From Ampelocalamus luodianensis (taxonomy: Eukaryota; Streptophyta; Magnoliopsida; Poales; Poaceae): a DNA stretch of 64,000 nt. Of the stretch, positions 22,141 through 32,520 are shown one piece after another (positions within the stretch are counted from its first letter, which is position 1; every line of letters starts with the position of its first letter). Both the position numbers and the translations under genes were made by a program. The notes under the pieces are model-generated. The model was not told the DNA's origin, searched no databases, and saw nothing but the letters and a program-made list of their open reading frames with translations. The stretch is from NCBI GenBank assembly GCA_036346255.1, contig CM070625.1, positions 33,298,520-33,362,519 on the forward strand, written 5' to 3'.

Positions 22141-22276
22141 GCTGGCTGCCGATGAAGGGGCGGCGCCGGGTCCACGGCCGGGAGGTGAACGGCGAACCCT
22201 AGAGGAGCCGAGAGAGCGCGAGAGCCTAAGGGGCGCGGAGACGGTGACGAGTAAAGAGCAAAACCCTAGGGTGCGC

Positions 22277-22540
22277 TTTTTATAAAAATGATATCACAGA
22301 CGGCTCTATTGAAGCACTGCTCAGGATATACTATCACGATGGTTCTTTAATAGAGCCGCCAGTGATATCATAAATATCATAGACAAATCTATTAAATAAC
22401 CGTCAGGATAGTATATCACGCACGGCAGCTTCAATAGAGCCGCTCGTGATATTGATGATATCACGCACGGTGCTTAGATAAAGTCGTCGTGATATCTTAT
22501 CACGCATGCATCCATCATAGAGCCGTCATGCTATGGATCT
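22277..22540. promoter_or_regulatory. Divergent promoter palindrome block, copy B
   Basis: TTTTTATAAAAA at about 22277-22288 on the minus side, then palindromic repeats to 22540, followed by the plus-strand TATA box TATATAAATA at 22597-22606. Same layout as copy A. Confidence 0.6.
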
Positions 22541-22673
22541 CATTCTTCATCTCCCGCGAGTGTCTCTTCGCTCTCGCCCAGCTTTACTACTTCTTTTATA
22601 TAAATAGACAACCCTTATCGTAGGGATTTCACTAACCTCGATCCTTGATCATTCTCTCTCTCACAAATTCCAA

Positions 22674-23195
22674 ATGGCTTCTCTCTCGTCCCACCAGATC
22701 GCCTACATTATGGTTGTGTACTCGCACCTCTCGATCGCAACTCGCCCAAGCCGCGAACAAGACGCCCGCTCGCAATGCAACTCCGTAGACCCTCCGATCT
22801 ACGGAGACCATAACGGGCGATCATCGGCCGATTGGAGCTCCTCCAACAGCATCAAAGGCGAGGTTTTCAAAGATCCGACGAGTAAACCTCGCCGTGGAGA
22901 TTGTCCTATGGAACTCTTTGGTCCGCACTGAATGCAGCCCAGAGTCGAGGACGACTCGACATTGCAGAGAGCGCGGTCACCAGCCGAGACCGTGGAGACC
23001 AGGTTGATGGCCTCGGGTTATATGGGACTTGATTACTGAGTCCGAACATCTACAAGAGGAAATTGAGCGTGCAAGGTCACAGTGGAGGCGCGCAGGTGAG
23101 ACAATACGATCCCGCCCCACCGGCCGACGAGAATGCGACGTAAGATTTGAAGACTAAGATAGGATCGCTTCATCCTTTTTTATCGTCTGTGATGT
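22674..23195 (+). pseudogene. Small CACTA gene of unknown function, copy B
   Basis: Starts ATG 22674. This copy keeps a longer open N-terminal frame: MASLSSHQIAYIMVVYSHLS then IATRPSREQDARSQCNSVDP. It contains a short hydrophobic stretch near residues 9-22. The downstream charged part corresponds to copy A but is shifted. No domain recognised. Confidence 0.5.
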
Positions 23196-23364
23196 AAAAC
23201 GATAAGGCGCTACTATTTTCTCGTGATGTAAATATGGTCTTTAATTTTTATCGTCGTGATGATATGGTCTTTTTATCGCTCGTGATGATATGGTCTCTTT
23301 ATCATCTATTTATTATCGGGCAAAATTCATTTTGTTAATTATTTGCGCATATACATGCTCAGAC

Positions 23365-23746
23365 GCTTATCACGCATTTGAATGAAGAACCATCTGCGTT
23401 AATATTCATCACGCATTTGCTCATATTATTAATCGTCAGTTGAATTCAGACAGACGCTCCATGTGGAACCGTCAGGATATACTATATCACAGACGGCAAT
23501 AAGTATAATCGTCAGGATATATTCACATCACGCACGGCTTGTTAATAGAACCGCTCGTGATGTGAGTATATCATGCACGGTTATACTTATTAACCGCTCT
23601 GCGATATTGAGTATATCACGCATTTGCCCACATGGAGCCGCTCAGGTAAGTTCAACACGATGGTTTGTGGATAACCGCTCGTGATATACTCGTATCACGC
23701 ATCGTTGGAAATAAGAACCGCTCGTGATATTTCACCCTATAAATAT
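23365..23746. promoter_or_regulatory. Giant palindrome and TATA box of TNP2, copy B
   Basis: Counterpart of 12255-12653. The centre GTTAATAGAACCGCTCGTGA and TATAAATATA near 23739 are retained, but arm complementarity is reduced by the same motif substitutions seen elsewhere in copy B. Confidence 0.6.
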
Positions 23747-24201
23747 AAAGACCCTACAGAGGCCCCCGCCTCTAGCGCCCGATCTCTTCTTTGGAATAGA
23801 GGGGCTTGAGAAGCTTTGCTCTGGTTGGTGAGGAGGCTTGTTTATTTTGCTTGCCTTGTTCTTGGTTGTGGGTTGCCCTAGCAACTTATGGTCATTTGGC
23901 TTGCATGCATGCTTGCTTTGTGAGGCTTGGCTTTGGTGGTAGCTCTCGGTTTGGGTGTTGTGAATGAGTGTTTTTGTGAGTGGGATAAGCTTATGTGGAG
24001 CTGTGCATTTCGACGTGGCTCTTCTCTTGCCCTGCTCATTGGCCCAAGGAGAAGGATAGTGAGGAATCTCATGATATTAGGAATTTTCGCGTGAGCTCCG
24101 AGGGTAACGATCTTTAACTCTTTATATTTGCTTAATAGGAGGAGTAACGATTTGCAGCTTATTAATATAATTTAACACTACTAATTGTTACATGTAGCGA
24201 G

Positions 24202-27200
24202 ATGGACCGAATCGATGTACGGTGCAAACCGTGAGTGAAGAGTACATTAAAAGAGCCGCGAGCAGATATGTCGAATAAGGGATACAACCCGCCAGCATCG
24301 AGGGGCACTTGATTCAAGGGGTTTCAAAAAGGGTATACATGTTGGACCAACCACGTGAAGAGCATTATACAGAAGTTAATAATGATGACATCGACGCAGA
24401 AGTCAACGATATGCCGGATGTGGATCGTGGTTTTTGATGACGATAGGTCGCACGATGACAACTGGATCGATGCGCGATGCGTATGAAACTACAAAGAGAG
24501 AGAGTTTTGTAAATTCGAGCGCTTAATGGAGGACTCGGGAAACCTTTGTTCCTCGTCGCAAGCCGGAATACACAAGGTTGTCAACCATACTTGAACCGCT
24601 GAAATTGAAGGCGAGCAATGGTTGGTCCGACAAGAGTTTCACTGCTGTTAGGTCTCCTAGCGGACATTCTTCCGAGGGAAACGTGTTGCCCAAAGACCAC
24701 CTACCAAGCCAAGAAGGTTCTTTGTCCATTGGGAATGGAAGTAGAAAGAATACATGCATGTCCGAACGATTGTATCCTCGTATCGTAAAGAGTATGCAGA
24801 CTTGCATGTATGTCCCGTGCAAAGCATCCCGATACAAGCGTAAGAATACCGCTAAGGTGAAGCAAGGACCTCTCGCTAAGGTGTTGTGGTATCCGCTCAG
24901 ATCCCACGCTTGAAGCGTTTATTTGCGAACCGAAAGGAGGCAAGATTGTCGCGCGCTGGCACTCGGAGGAGTGTAAGAAAGATGGAAAACTAAGACATCC
25001 CGCCGATTCTCGCCAAAGGAGAAACTTCGATCGGACCTTCAAAGAGTTCGGTGTGAACCGAGGAACATAAGGTTAGGGTTGAGTACGTATGGAATGAATC
25101 CTTTCAGAACATGAGCAATGATATAGCACATGGCCCGTGAACCTATGTATGTACAACCTTCCTCCTTGGCCGTATGAAGCTAAGTACATTTTGATGTCAC
25201 TACTTATCCAAGGGCCAAGCAACTGGGAACGATATTGATGTGTACCTAGAACCACATCGGATGATCTTGTGACACCGTGGAACGAAGGGGTACAAGTATG
25301 GGATGCGATAAACGAGAGAACTTCTCTTTACGCGCCATGTTGTTCTCGCACTATCAATGATTTTCCCGCCTTGGTAAACTGGTCGGGCTTCGCACGAAAG
25401 GAGCCAAAGCCCGTCCGCACCGCTAGATGCTACGAGAGTGTATGGTCAACAACTCGCGCAAAATCTGTGTATATGCGCCACCGTATGTTCCTTCCTGTGA
25501 GTCACCCATACCGCAAGATGAAAAAACAATTCGACTGAAATAAGGAGGACAGCTTTAGCTCCAAGGGCTTTTAGAGGAAAGAGGTCTATGATATGGTTAA
25601 GAATATCGATGTTGTGCTTGGGAAGGGATGTAAATTAAAACCCGCGTAAGAACATCCGAAGAAGCGGTCAATTTTGGGACTTGCCTTATTGGGAGCACTT
25701 AGAAGTTCGTCATCGCATCAACGCCATGCACGTGGAGAAGAATGTATGTGAAAGCTTGATTGGTCTCTTATCAACATTAGTGGCAAAACAAAGGATGGTG
25801 TTAACGCACGACGCGACTTGGTTGATATGAACATAAGGACCGAGTTAGCACCGAAAGAGACCGATAAAGGATGAACATACCTTCCACCAGCTTGCTACAC
25901 TATGTCCAAGGCCGAGAGAAATGAATTGTGCCAAAGCTTGCATGGTGTCAAAGTCCCGTCTGGTTACTCCGCTAACATTAAGAAACTTGTTTCTATGCAA
26001 GATTTGAAATTAATTGGTATGAAGTCTCATGATTGTCATGTGCTGATGACACAAATGCTTCCTATTGCAATTAGGGTATCTTGCCAACAAGGTCCGAGTG
26101 GCAATCTTGAGGTCGTGTTATTTCTTCAACTTAATTGCTCGTAAGATCATCGATCCCGAAGGACTAGATGCTCTACAGCCGAGGTGGTGACAACTCTATG
26201 TCAACTTGAGATGTATTTCTCCGTCATTTTTCGATATTATGGTCCATCTCATTGTTCATCTTGTGAAAGAGATAAAGATATGCGGTCCTGTGTTCCTACG
26301 CCATATGTACCCGCTCGAGAGGTATATGGGAATTCTCAAGTCCTACGTGACGGAATCGATCTCGACCGAGGGCGATCATCAAGGTTATGCAACCAAGAGG
26401 TCATTGAGTTCTGCGCCGACTACATGGCTCGTGGAACCGATAGTGTGCCTCTATCTCGCCATGAGGGAAGGCCGATGGTATCGACCATCGAAGGAAATCA
26501 ATCACTCCCGATCCGATACGCACGCTCGCCCATTTCACGATCTTGCAACACATGACCCAACTGCCCCCGTACATCGACGAGCACAAAGACATGGTACGCC
26601 AACGTAATCGTAACGGCCGAGGTTTGGATCACGAGAGAGCACAACCGCTTGGTTCAACGAATGGGTAAAGGTGCGAACCATGACCGGAGGTCATCAAGTG
26701 ATGATACGCCGCTATGGTTGGCAAAGGGCCACAATTTACAATTGTCACATGGCAAGGATAATACATAAATGGGTACACATTTTATACGGTAGCTTAGGAT
26801 AGGAAGAGCACAGTCCGTAACAAATGTGTCCGTGATAGATGCATTCAAGATCGATGGCCGAGGAGCTCGATTATGGGCAAATAGAGGAGATATGGGAGCT
26901 CGACTCACGTGCTTTTCAAGATCCCCTATTTCGTGTCGCGGGTCAATCTCCCACATGTGAAGGTCGATAAGCACGGCGTCACTACCGTGGACCTCGATCG
27001 TGTCTGATACAAAGACGAACCATTCGCATCAAGCAACTAAGTTGTTCAAGTCTTCTATGTAACCGACTCGGCAAATAAGAAGCGCCACGTAGTTCTTCAT
27101 AGAAAAAGAAGGATTGTCGGAGTTGAGAATGTAGTGGACGAGGAAGAATACAATCAATTTGACGAGTTGCTCCTTTCGAGACTCAGATCGCTCGAGGAAG

Positions 27201-27259
27201 AACCCAATGAGGAAGCTAGCTATATGCGCGATCATCATGAAGGACTATATTTTAATTAA
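24202..27259 (+). pseudogene. TNP2-type CACTA transposase, copy B
   Basis: Second copy of TNP2 from ATG 24202 to TAA 27257-27259. All blocks listed for copy A recur in the same order, including HRMFLPVSHPYRKMKKQFD, NELCQSLHGVKVPSGYSAN, MQDLKLIGMKSHDCHVLMTQ and the DUF4216-like end. Frameshifts fall at mostly different positions from copy A, so a composite of the two would be much more open than either. Neither copy as written encodes a full transposase. Confidence 0.85.
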
Positions 27260-27473
27260 GAAATTACTCCATTGTAATTAATTTATTCCATAACATCATG
27301 TGTTATGAACTTGTAATATGTCGACGTATATTTTGATGTCAACGTGAATTGTAATCGCCTCCCGCCCTTGTGGACCGTATATTTTGGTGCATTAAAATTC
27401 ATTTAATTTGGAAAATAGTCCAATTGCACCACCTTTCTAGAAACCTAAAAACTAAAATTTTATGGCAAATAGT

Positions 27474-28241
27474 CTAACACCTTTGCAAAGAAACCGTATA
27501 CTCATGCCTAATCCTCGCACGCCATTGCAGAAGATGACGAGTCGCCCCACCCTTCCACACCGCAGCCAATGCTCGCACCGGCCATCCTCCGACACGCCAC
27601 ACCCGCCCGTGGCCCGCCTTCTTTCCCCACGCCGCGCTCGACCATGTCCGCGCGAGCCTCGCACCGCCGCACTCTCGTTGGTCTTGGCCGCTCGCACCCG
27701 CCGCGGTCGGCTCGCCTCGACTGGCCGATGTAGTGCTTCCCAACGCCGCGCGCTCGCCGCCGTGTAGAGGAGGAGACCGAGCACGAGGCCGCGGCCTGTG
27801 GCCGCCACGCCGCCTGCTCAAGGAACATGAGGCCGCTACCGCATGTCTTGGGGCGCCAAGACAAGCCCGAGGCCGACGATGAAACAAGCTCTGCCGCCGG
27901 TGGCGCCAGTGGTTGACGACGGCGAGGTAGCGCCATTGTCCCGCCACTTCATCGCCTCCTCTCGCCAGCCGCCACGCGCCTCCCACGGCGCTGCCTTGAC
28001 ACCTTGTACAAGGCCTTGCAACTATACGCATATACATTCAAGATGTTAGAATAAATAGTAGTATGTACGCACGTATATTGTAGACATAAAGATGTACGAC
28101 GTTAATCGTAGGTCGCATAGGTCCTCCTTGGGCCGAGGAGAGCTCGCGTCACACGGCCGACGCATGTCGACGACGACATCGTGGAGAAAGAGCGCGATCA
28201 CCGACCTCCTCGCCTTGGTGCTTTGGCCCGATCGCTCGCAT
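27474..28241 (-). CDS. Small minus-strand CACTA gene at the right end, function unknown
   Basis: Promoter and first exon exist only here. A TATA box (TTATATAA, 28323-28330) precedes two candidate start codons (28241 or 28179). A likely intron of about 75 bp runs from GTACATC near 28092 to CGTATAG at 28022. Exon 2 begins LQGLVQGVKAAPWEARGG and continues in a GC-rich, Arg/Ala/Gly-rich frame to about 27474. Frames compete in this GC-rich DNA, so the protein is uncertain. An EGWDDSSSS-type acidic tail appears in one frame near 27530. No domain recognised. The promoter touches the right subterminal palindrome block, like the other genes of the element. Confidence 0.4.
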
Positions 28242-28322
28242 GCTCACCTTGGCGATTGACGACTCAAAACCGTGAGACGAAGAGCGATGGGAGGAGTTTA
28301 ATCTTTGGTGAATTATTCCGCC

Positions 28323-28330
28323 TTATATAA
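28323..28330 (-). promoter_or_regulatory. TATA box of the right-end CACTA gene
   Basis: TTATATAA followed on the minus strand by GGCGGAATAATTC; 110 bp from the right subterminal repeats. Confidence 0.45.
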
Positions 28331-28439
28331 AGAATTAGGAGTAATCGCACGTGAGACGAAGAGACGCATGTATCGCCGGCGCAAGTAGACGAAGAGATTG
28401 CAGCGATGGTGAAGAGACACATCGCGCGGAGAAGAGGTT

Positions 28440-28600
28440 GATATCACTGACGCTCTAAATAAAACCGCTCGCGATAATAATATCACGCATTTGCTATTTA
28501 ATAGAGCCGTCGTTATAGTAGCTTATCATGCACGGCTTGTAATTAAAATCGCTCGTGATATTTCACGACGGTTTATTTACAGAAGAACCGAAGAGCCAAG
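28440..28600. repeat. CACTA right subterminal palindrome block
   Basis: Repeats of the ATCAC..CGG / CCG..GTGATA type as at the left end (AAACCGCTCGCGATAATA, AATCGCTCGTGATATTTCAC). It ends 35 bp before the right terminus. Confidence 0.75.
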
Positions 28601-28634
28601 CGCGAACCGCATGAGGTGTCTGCTATTGCCGCTT

Positions 28635-28644
28635 TGTAGTAGTG
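28635..28644 (-). repeat. CACTA right terminal inverted repeat
   Basis: TGTAGTAGTG, the exact reverse complement of CACTACTACA at 6294 and 17443. Followed by CCC, matching the left flank. Confidence 0.8.
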
Positions 28645-28647
28645 CCC

Positions 28648-28886
28648 CTTACTCGCGCCGCATGCCCGGCGCGTCGCCGCCACGCCAACGCTACCCATCC
28701 CTTCGGGCTAGCCCCCGCACTCCAGTTTTGGCATTGGCCACCGCGGTCGAGAACGCCTCCGCCGGCGACTAGCCCAAGCCGTGCCCGCCCGTGACCTTTC
28801 CTCTGTTGGTTCGAAACACAGTCAAGTCTTGTAGCGTCTTTAATTCTGTAGGGTTAGGCCTTGTTTAGTAGCAGTTAAATGGCTAG
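28648..28886. other. GC-rich spacer right of the CACTA element
   Basis: GC-rich, then TTAGGCCTTGTTTAGTAGC near 28853-28871, a word common at edges of small grass transposons. No gene seen. Confidence 0.4.
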
Positions 28887-28889
28887 TTA

Positions 28890-29192
28890 TGGCATCTTCA
28901 ATAGTTAGAGACAACCTTGTCTCTAACATATGTTACATCCTCTTTAGAGACAACATCTCCAATAGACAGTCTCTAGTACACTCTCCAACACTTATATTTT
29001 ATAATATTTCTTTAAAACGGGCCTACATGTCAACTAGAGTAAATTAATGTATCATGTCTTGTTTCGCGTGCATGGTCGTCTCTTCAGGAAGAGACGATCT
29101 GTTCTCTCTCTTCTCCCCCTCTCTCCTCCACGTAGGATTTGTTGACATGGCATAGCTAAGAGACGACAATAAATGCACTATTGGAGATGCCC
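28890..29192. mobile_element. Tourist-like MITE with TTA target duplication
   Basis: A 303-bp non-coding element. Its ends TGGCATCTTCAATAGT and ACTATTGGAGATGCCC are inverted complements with two mismatches, flanked by TTA on both sides (28887-28889, 29193-29195). This fits a PIF/Harbinger-derived MITE. The interior contains repeated TAGAGACAAC words. Confidence 0.75.
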
Positions 29193-29195
29193 TTA

Positions 29196-29990
29196 AATGT
29201 TGCTCTTTGTCTTTGCCGTGTGGGCCCAGTTTGCATTAATGAGGAGGCTTAACTCTGTTGATTCTCTAATGACTCAATGACAGTGGGCCCGGAGTGTTGT
29301 TTGCAGTCAATCTTCAATGGACTCGAGAACAATTAGTGCAGATGTTTATTTCCGGTTTACCCTGAGGGGACTATGACGTGTGGGCCCAAGGCTGTTGATG
29401 GCGCAATAAAAACCACAATAGGCCGGTGCACCGCGCTGGTGGTCTTCGGTCTAGGCACTGTGCTGTGCACGGTGCACCGAGCCGCTACGCTGAGGGCCCC
29501 ACATGTCAGAGAGGATCTCTCTCTCTCCTTTACACTTTTTCTCTTTTTATTTAAAAAAAAGCTTCAAAAATTCCTTTCTCCTTCGTTCTAACTCCAAAAT
29601 TATGAAACTTGTTTCCAAAAAATTGTAAATTCAAGATCTTCTTATTGGTATTGGTTTTGCTCAGTTTGGAGTTTATTTATTATTTATTGTTACTTATTTG
29701 CTTTTTTTGCTCGCTTGTCTTTTTTTGGCATGTCCATCCGAGTAGAGTTCGAAGAAGCGGGAGATCTCCATTTCGATTAAGCTCAAGAATATTAAGACTC
29801 TCTAGCCTTAGATCCATCAATACTTTGATCATATTGAGCCTATATTTTATACAAATTATATTCTTTTAAAATATCAAATTGCATACTTTAATTCCTTATG
29901 CAAATGTATGTCAAATAATCTTAAGGTAGTTAAATATCAACTTGTTAACTAAATAGTTATTATACCCTCCTTGACGATGGAATGTCCTTA
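29196..29990. other. Gene-free GH1 intron sequence
   Basis: Contains repeated GTGGGCCC words, a TCTCTCTCTCTC tract near 29518 and AT-rich DNA. No element ends or coding signal recognised. Confidence 0.4.
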
Positions 29991-31596
29991 AATCTTTATC
30001 ACCCTAGAAATTTATGTGGTAACTACACTAGTTATAGGTTGTACTTAAGCGTCATGCTAGTTTTACTTAAGTATCAGGATATTATCTACCCCAATCATCA
30101 TTTTTTAAACATGAACATGGTTCTTGGGCAGTCATGAGGTGTAAATGATTGAGATGGTTGAGCTAATGTATTTTATACCTCTCAAAAACCCTAATAATTG
30201 CTATTACCACATGTGGGTGGGTTGTATGATGGATGGTATGTTGGTGGGTGCTAATGCAGCCCAAGGAATATTGGTTTGTGAATGGTATATGGTATGAGCC
30301 GCCCATATGGTCCCTAAGGACTTAATCCTGTGATGACCTCCCAATGTAAAATAGTACAACCACAAGTCTATAATGGTGTCGATCTGGCCAACTAATCTGT
30401 ATCCACCAATGCGAGTTGCACCATTGGAGTGACCCACGAGTTGTGTCGCTGGCATAAGCCATCGTGGATACGGGTCGGGATGCTGGCGTAAGTCGCCGTG
30501 TGCCGCAAGAGGGGGTTTGGGGGTATGGTTGACGCAGGTGTGTGAGCGTAACTACTCTCAGATGAAACCTTAGCGGGTGCAACTAATACTATTGGGTGCA
30601 TTGTAAAGGCCTTATGGTAATCTCCCCTTGATTCAAATGTCTAAGAAAGCGTGTGTATACATCAAGACGATTATCTCTTGTGGGTAAAGTGTACAGTCTC
30701 CGCAGAGTAAAAACTATTCGAATAGCTGTGCCTACGGTTAGGTGGGCATGAAAACTTACATGAGTTAGTTCTATTTATAAAACTTTGTGGGTGGGATGAA
30801 AATGTGTCGGGCTATTGTAACCCTGAATTTGGTTTCCTTGGATGGAAGTAACCCAGTGATGTTAATAGGTGGTTGTAACCATAAAAAAAAAGCATAAGGT
30901 GGAGATAACATCTGCTGTTATTAATATTGGACAATTAATCTCTTTAATAAAATATGATTTAGTTAAAATGCTAAGTGATAGGACTTTCTAACTATTGTAA
31001 TTAAAAATGTTGCTTTGAGCAAATAAAAGAACTCGAGCCAATCTTGTTAAGGCTTGCATATATATTATTGTATCTTGTGTGTTGGCTCGCGAGCACAGAA
31101 GTTGTGCTCATCCTCGCTCTTTCCTCCAAACCCTCAGAACCTGCAGATCATGGAGATTACGCCTACTACAAGGATCCAGACATCGATGGGCAAGGCAATG
31201 ATGAAGAGTAGTTTAGTTCCTTAGTCTAGGTCTTGCTTCAGTCTAGCTGGCTCAGCTGGTACCTGCGTACAGCCTATATTATCCCAACCCTTGGTTAATA
31301 TCGGTCATATATAGGACACCCCAGTCGCTTGCTTGTGTAGTGACGTGCTCTACCCTTTTGCTTTTGCTACCGTTATTCGCAATTTATGTAATGTACTCAT
31401 TTGGCCTGGTCGGCCCTAATGTAAACTCGACCCGATGTGGTCTATTTGAACTCTGATGTTTGTAATATTATGAATGGTTCGGTCTAAATTATGTATGATT
31501 GATTCAGTGATGTATCCTATGAGCGCTATCTACTGATCCAGTGAATAGCGTAGTGTTTTCACAGAGGATTCTGGATTACGAAATCCGGGTTTGACA
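29991..31596 (+). mobile_element. Probable Gypsy-type solo LTR
   Basis: The right end is GGGTTTGACA (31587-31596), a usual Gypsy LTR end. A degenerate TATCACCCTAGAAATTTA near 29998 could be the left end (normally TGTAACACCC). Inside, CGCAGAGTAAAAACTATTCG near 30698 belongs to a motif also seen inside the Gypsy LTR at about 41118 and in the fragment at about 62498. No internal genes or target duplication found; the left boundary is approximate. Confidence 0.5.
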
Positions 31597-32089
31597 GTTA
31601 AAATATGAACCATTTTAATTTTCGAATTAGTTTGGAATACATATATCAAATCCAATAAGAAATATGGCTTCCATATATATATTTTTCAAACTGTTTAAAC
31701 TAATTTTGAAATATCCAAGTGTCCATACGGCTGAAACTATTTATACAAATTTGTCATGGTTTGGTATGGAAGGATGTATACCCATTTAATACTTTACTTT
31801 CTTAGGTGTGTACCTTAATTAGCTTCTGCTTATATTTGTATTTGGCCAAAACTAACCTCACTCAATCAATGGTTGAGATTGAAATCCACTCTTACCCCTA
31901 GAGTGGAAAGTGGGGTACCGTAAACGAGCTCATCTTTTATTAATATCTCTGCTAAGTTGCGATTTATAGCTGATTACACATCGCACGCATCAATGAATGA
32001 ACATAAGTGTCGATTTGAGAATTATTTTTGTTTATAGTTGGGGAAGTATATATGCAACTCAAGATATGTCGAAATGCAGAAATGATTAC
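31597..32089. other. Remaining right part of GH1 intron 5
   Basis: AT-rich intron DNA leading to the exon 5 donor at 32089. No element recognised. Confidence 0.5.
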
Positions 32090-32161
32090 CTGCTTTCACT
32101 AGCTCGTTTATGACATTGTTGTAAAGCTGCAGTCCTTTTGGATTAACCGCTCCTCTCCCAC
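32090..32161 (-). pseudogene. GH1 exon 5, last exon before the giant intron
   Basis: A 72-bp exon encoding GRGAVNPKGLQLYNNVINEL then VKAG. Acceptor ACTGTAG, donor GCAG|GTAATC. The next exon in the gene lies 26.6 kb away at 5515. Confidence 0.9.
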
Positions 32162-32261
32162 CTACAGTGTCAAAAATTAAAATCGGAACAGGTGGAGAAG
32201 TTAACGATGTTCATGAATGATTCGGTACTAAGAATGGAAGCTTGAGATCTAGTTGTCATAC

Positions 32262-32337
32262 TAGGAATAAGTCTTGACCAAGAAATGGTGAACCTGTAAG
32301 CCTCCAGGCCTATGTCACTCATTAGCTTGACATCTTC
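32262..32337 (-). pseudogene. GH1 exon 4
   Basis: A 76-bp exon encoding EDVKLMSDIGLEAYRF then TISWSRLIP, a hallmark GH1 segment. Acceptor TATGCAG, donor GTATGA. Confidence 0.9.
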
Positions 32338-32461
32338 CTGCATAGAAACCGCAAAGAACAGAGGTCAAAAGAAATTTCTCCGACCACCGAAAGATTGTAG
32401 CTAATTAAAATGGAATTTGATTCTTTTATCCCTATGAGAAATTAAAAAAAAAAAAACATAC

Positions 32462-32520
32462 CTCGTACTTATGGTAGCCATCAGAAGCCACATAACCAGT
32501 TCCCTCATCCGGATGCCTCC
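32462..32520 (-). pseudogene. GH1 exon 3
   Basis: A 59-bp exon encoding the GTGYVASDGYHKYE block, with acceptor ATCAG and donor GAG|GTATG. Phases agree with exons 2 and 4. Confidence 0.85.

Larger units (their letters stand above)
16961..28020. repeat. Tandem duplication, copy B (11,060 bp)
   Basis: Collinear second copy of 5791-16960. AT-rich blocks of more than 100 bp are identical. Differences cluster in homopolymer lengths and CG-containing words. It joins at 28021 to the unique right end of the CACTA element. Confidence 0.95.
6294..28644 (+). mobile_element. CACTA (En/Spm) DNA transposon with internal tandem duplication
   Basis: The left terminus CACTACTACA (6294-6303) and right terminus TGTAGTAGTG (28635-28644) are perfect inverted repeats, with CCC on both outer sides (6291-6293, 28645-28647) as the expected 3-bp target duplication. 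A second left terminus, also preceded by CCC, lies at 17443-17452. The simplest reading is one 11.2-kb element, 17443-28644, plus a duplicated left portion and flank. The element encodes TNP2 transposase, a Transposase_24-like/Ulp1-like unit and two small unknown ORFs. It lies in intron 5 of the GH1 pseudogene. All genes show frameshifts as given. Confidence 0.85.

Noticed and set aside
29373..29591. 72-codon ORF in GH1 intron 5
   Set aside because: No homology or splice signals, ends in a CT/T-rich tract; chance frame.
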